Source: Erinaceus europaeus
Lineage: Eukaryota; Chordata; Mammalia; Eulipotyphla; Erinaceidae
Reading direction: 5' to 3'
Length of the DNA stretch: 64,000 nt
Assembly: GCF_950295315.1 (NCBI RefSeq)
Contig: NC_080164.1
Location: 58,778,028-58,842,027, forward strand
Shown here piece by piece: positions 63,906-64,000 of the stretch. How positions within the stretch are numbered: the first letter of the stretch is position 1; each line of letters begins with the position of its first letter. The notes beneath the pieces are model-generated. The model had not been told where the DNA came from. It worked only from the letters and a program-made list of their open reading frames with translations, and made no database searches. The position numbers and the translations under genes are program-made.

Positions 63906-64000
63906 TATATATTTTTTTTGAAAAAAATTGTCTAATCAAATATTTATTACTTGGGCCTAGCCACACTCCTCTCCTACCTCTTACTCTACTTTCCTCAATC

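Overview
The window is AT-rich mammalian nuclear DNA. I find no protein-coding gene, exon series, rRNA, functional tRNA or CRISPR array in it. It is best read as intergenic or deep-intronic sequence. The dense tRNA-derived SINEs have an A box and B box, a body with the pattern 'CACCTGCAGGGGGAAAGCTT', a pyrimidine-rich stretch and an AATAAA-like tail. They are the type I associate with hedgehogs (Erinaceus and relatives). The species call is recognition from memory and has not been searched.

Family names used below are local labels. SINE-A: short tRNA-type SINE, start 'GGGCCAGGTGGTGGCGCACC'. SINE-B: longer, start 'GTCGGGCAGTAGCGCAG', with a (CAA/AAT)-rich 3' part and 'AAGGGCAACAAAAGGGAAAA'. 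SINE-C: 'GATAGCATAATGGTTATGCA', found in short and longer-tailed forms. SINE-E: other tRNA-type SINEs. SINE-F: 'TGCTTTGCCATGTGCATGAC' type. Family Y: a LINE-like retroposon 3' end whose last bases resemble an L1 3' UTR. Family X: a second retroposon 3' end ('ATGTAAAACATTAATTCCCC').

Layout. 0-7 kb holds a solo IAP-like LTR, a second antisense LTR and several L1/MIR/SINE pieces. 7-11.5 kb is mostly unique, with MIR relics. 11.5-21 kb is SINE-dense with a third ERV LTR (13.3-14 kb), nested Y insertions, and a hairpin plus CA/TG block at 19.45-19.64 kb. 21-27 kb is repeat-poor. 27-33 kb is a SINE cluster with two more LTRs. 33-37 kb is mixed. 37-46.8 kb holds ancient L2 copies broken up by many SINEs. 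46.8-56 kb is repeat-poor apart from one Y copy, a DNA-transposon relic, a diverged minisatellite at 51.6-51.9 kb and SINEs around 53 kb. 56.4-60.1 kb is an L1 3' half followed by the longest Y copy, itself carrying a nested chimeric retroposon. 60-64 kb holds an old LTR interrupted by a non-L1 LINE fragment, then SINEs and an L1 fragment at the edge.

Nothing here forms a gene pathway. The biological content is a record of retroposition. Many copies keep target-site duplications (TSDs), which allow relative dating. The observations I rate highest are a ~63-nt hairpin module shared by different SINE bodies whose stem arms covary; a LINE reverse-transcriptase C-terminus of a non-L1 type inside an ancient LTR; a chimeric Y-plus-tRNA retroposon with a perfect 16-bp TSD; and a diverged ~300-bp minisatellite with a higher-order pattern.
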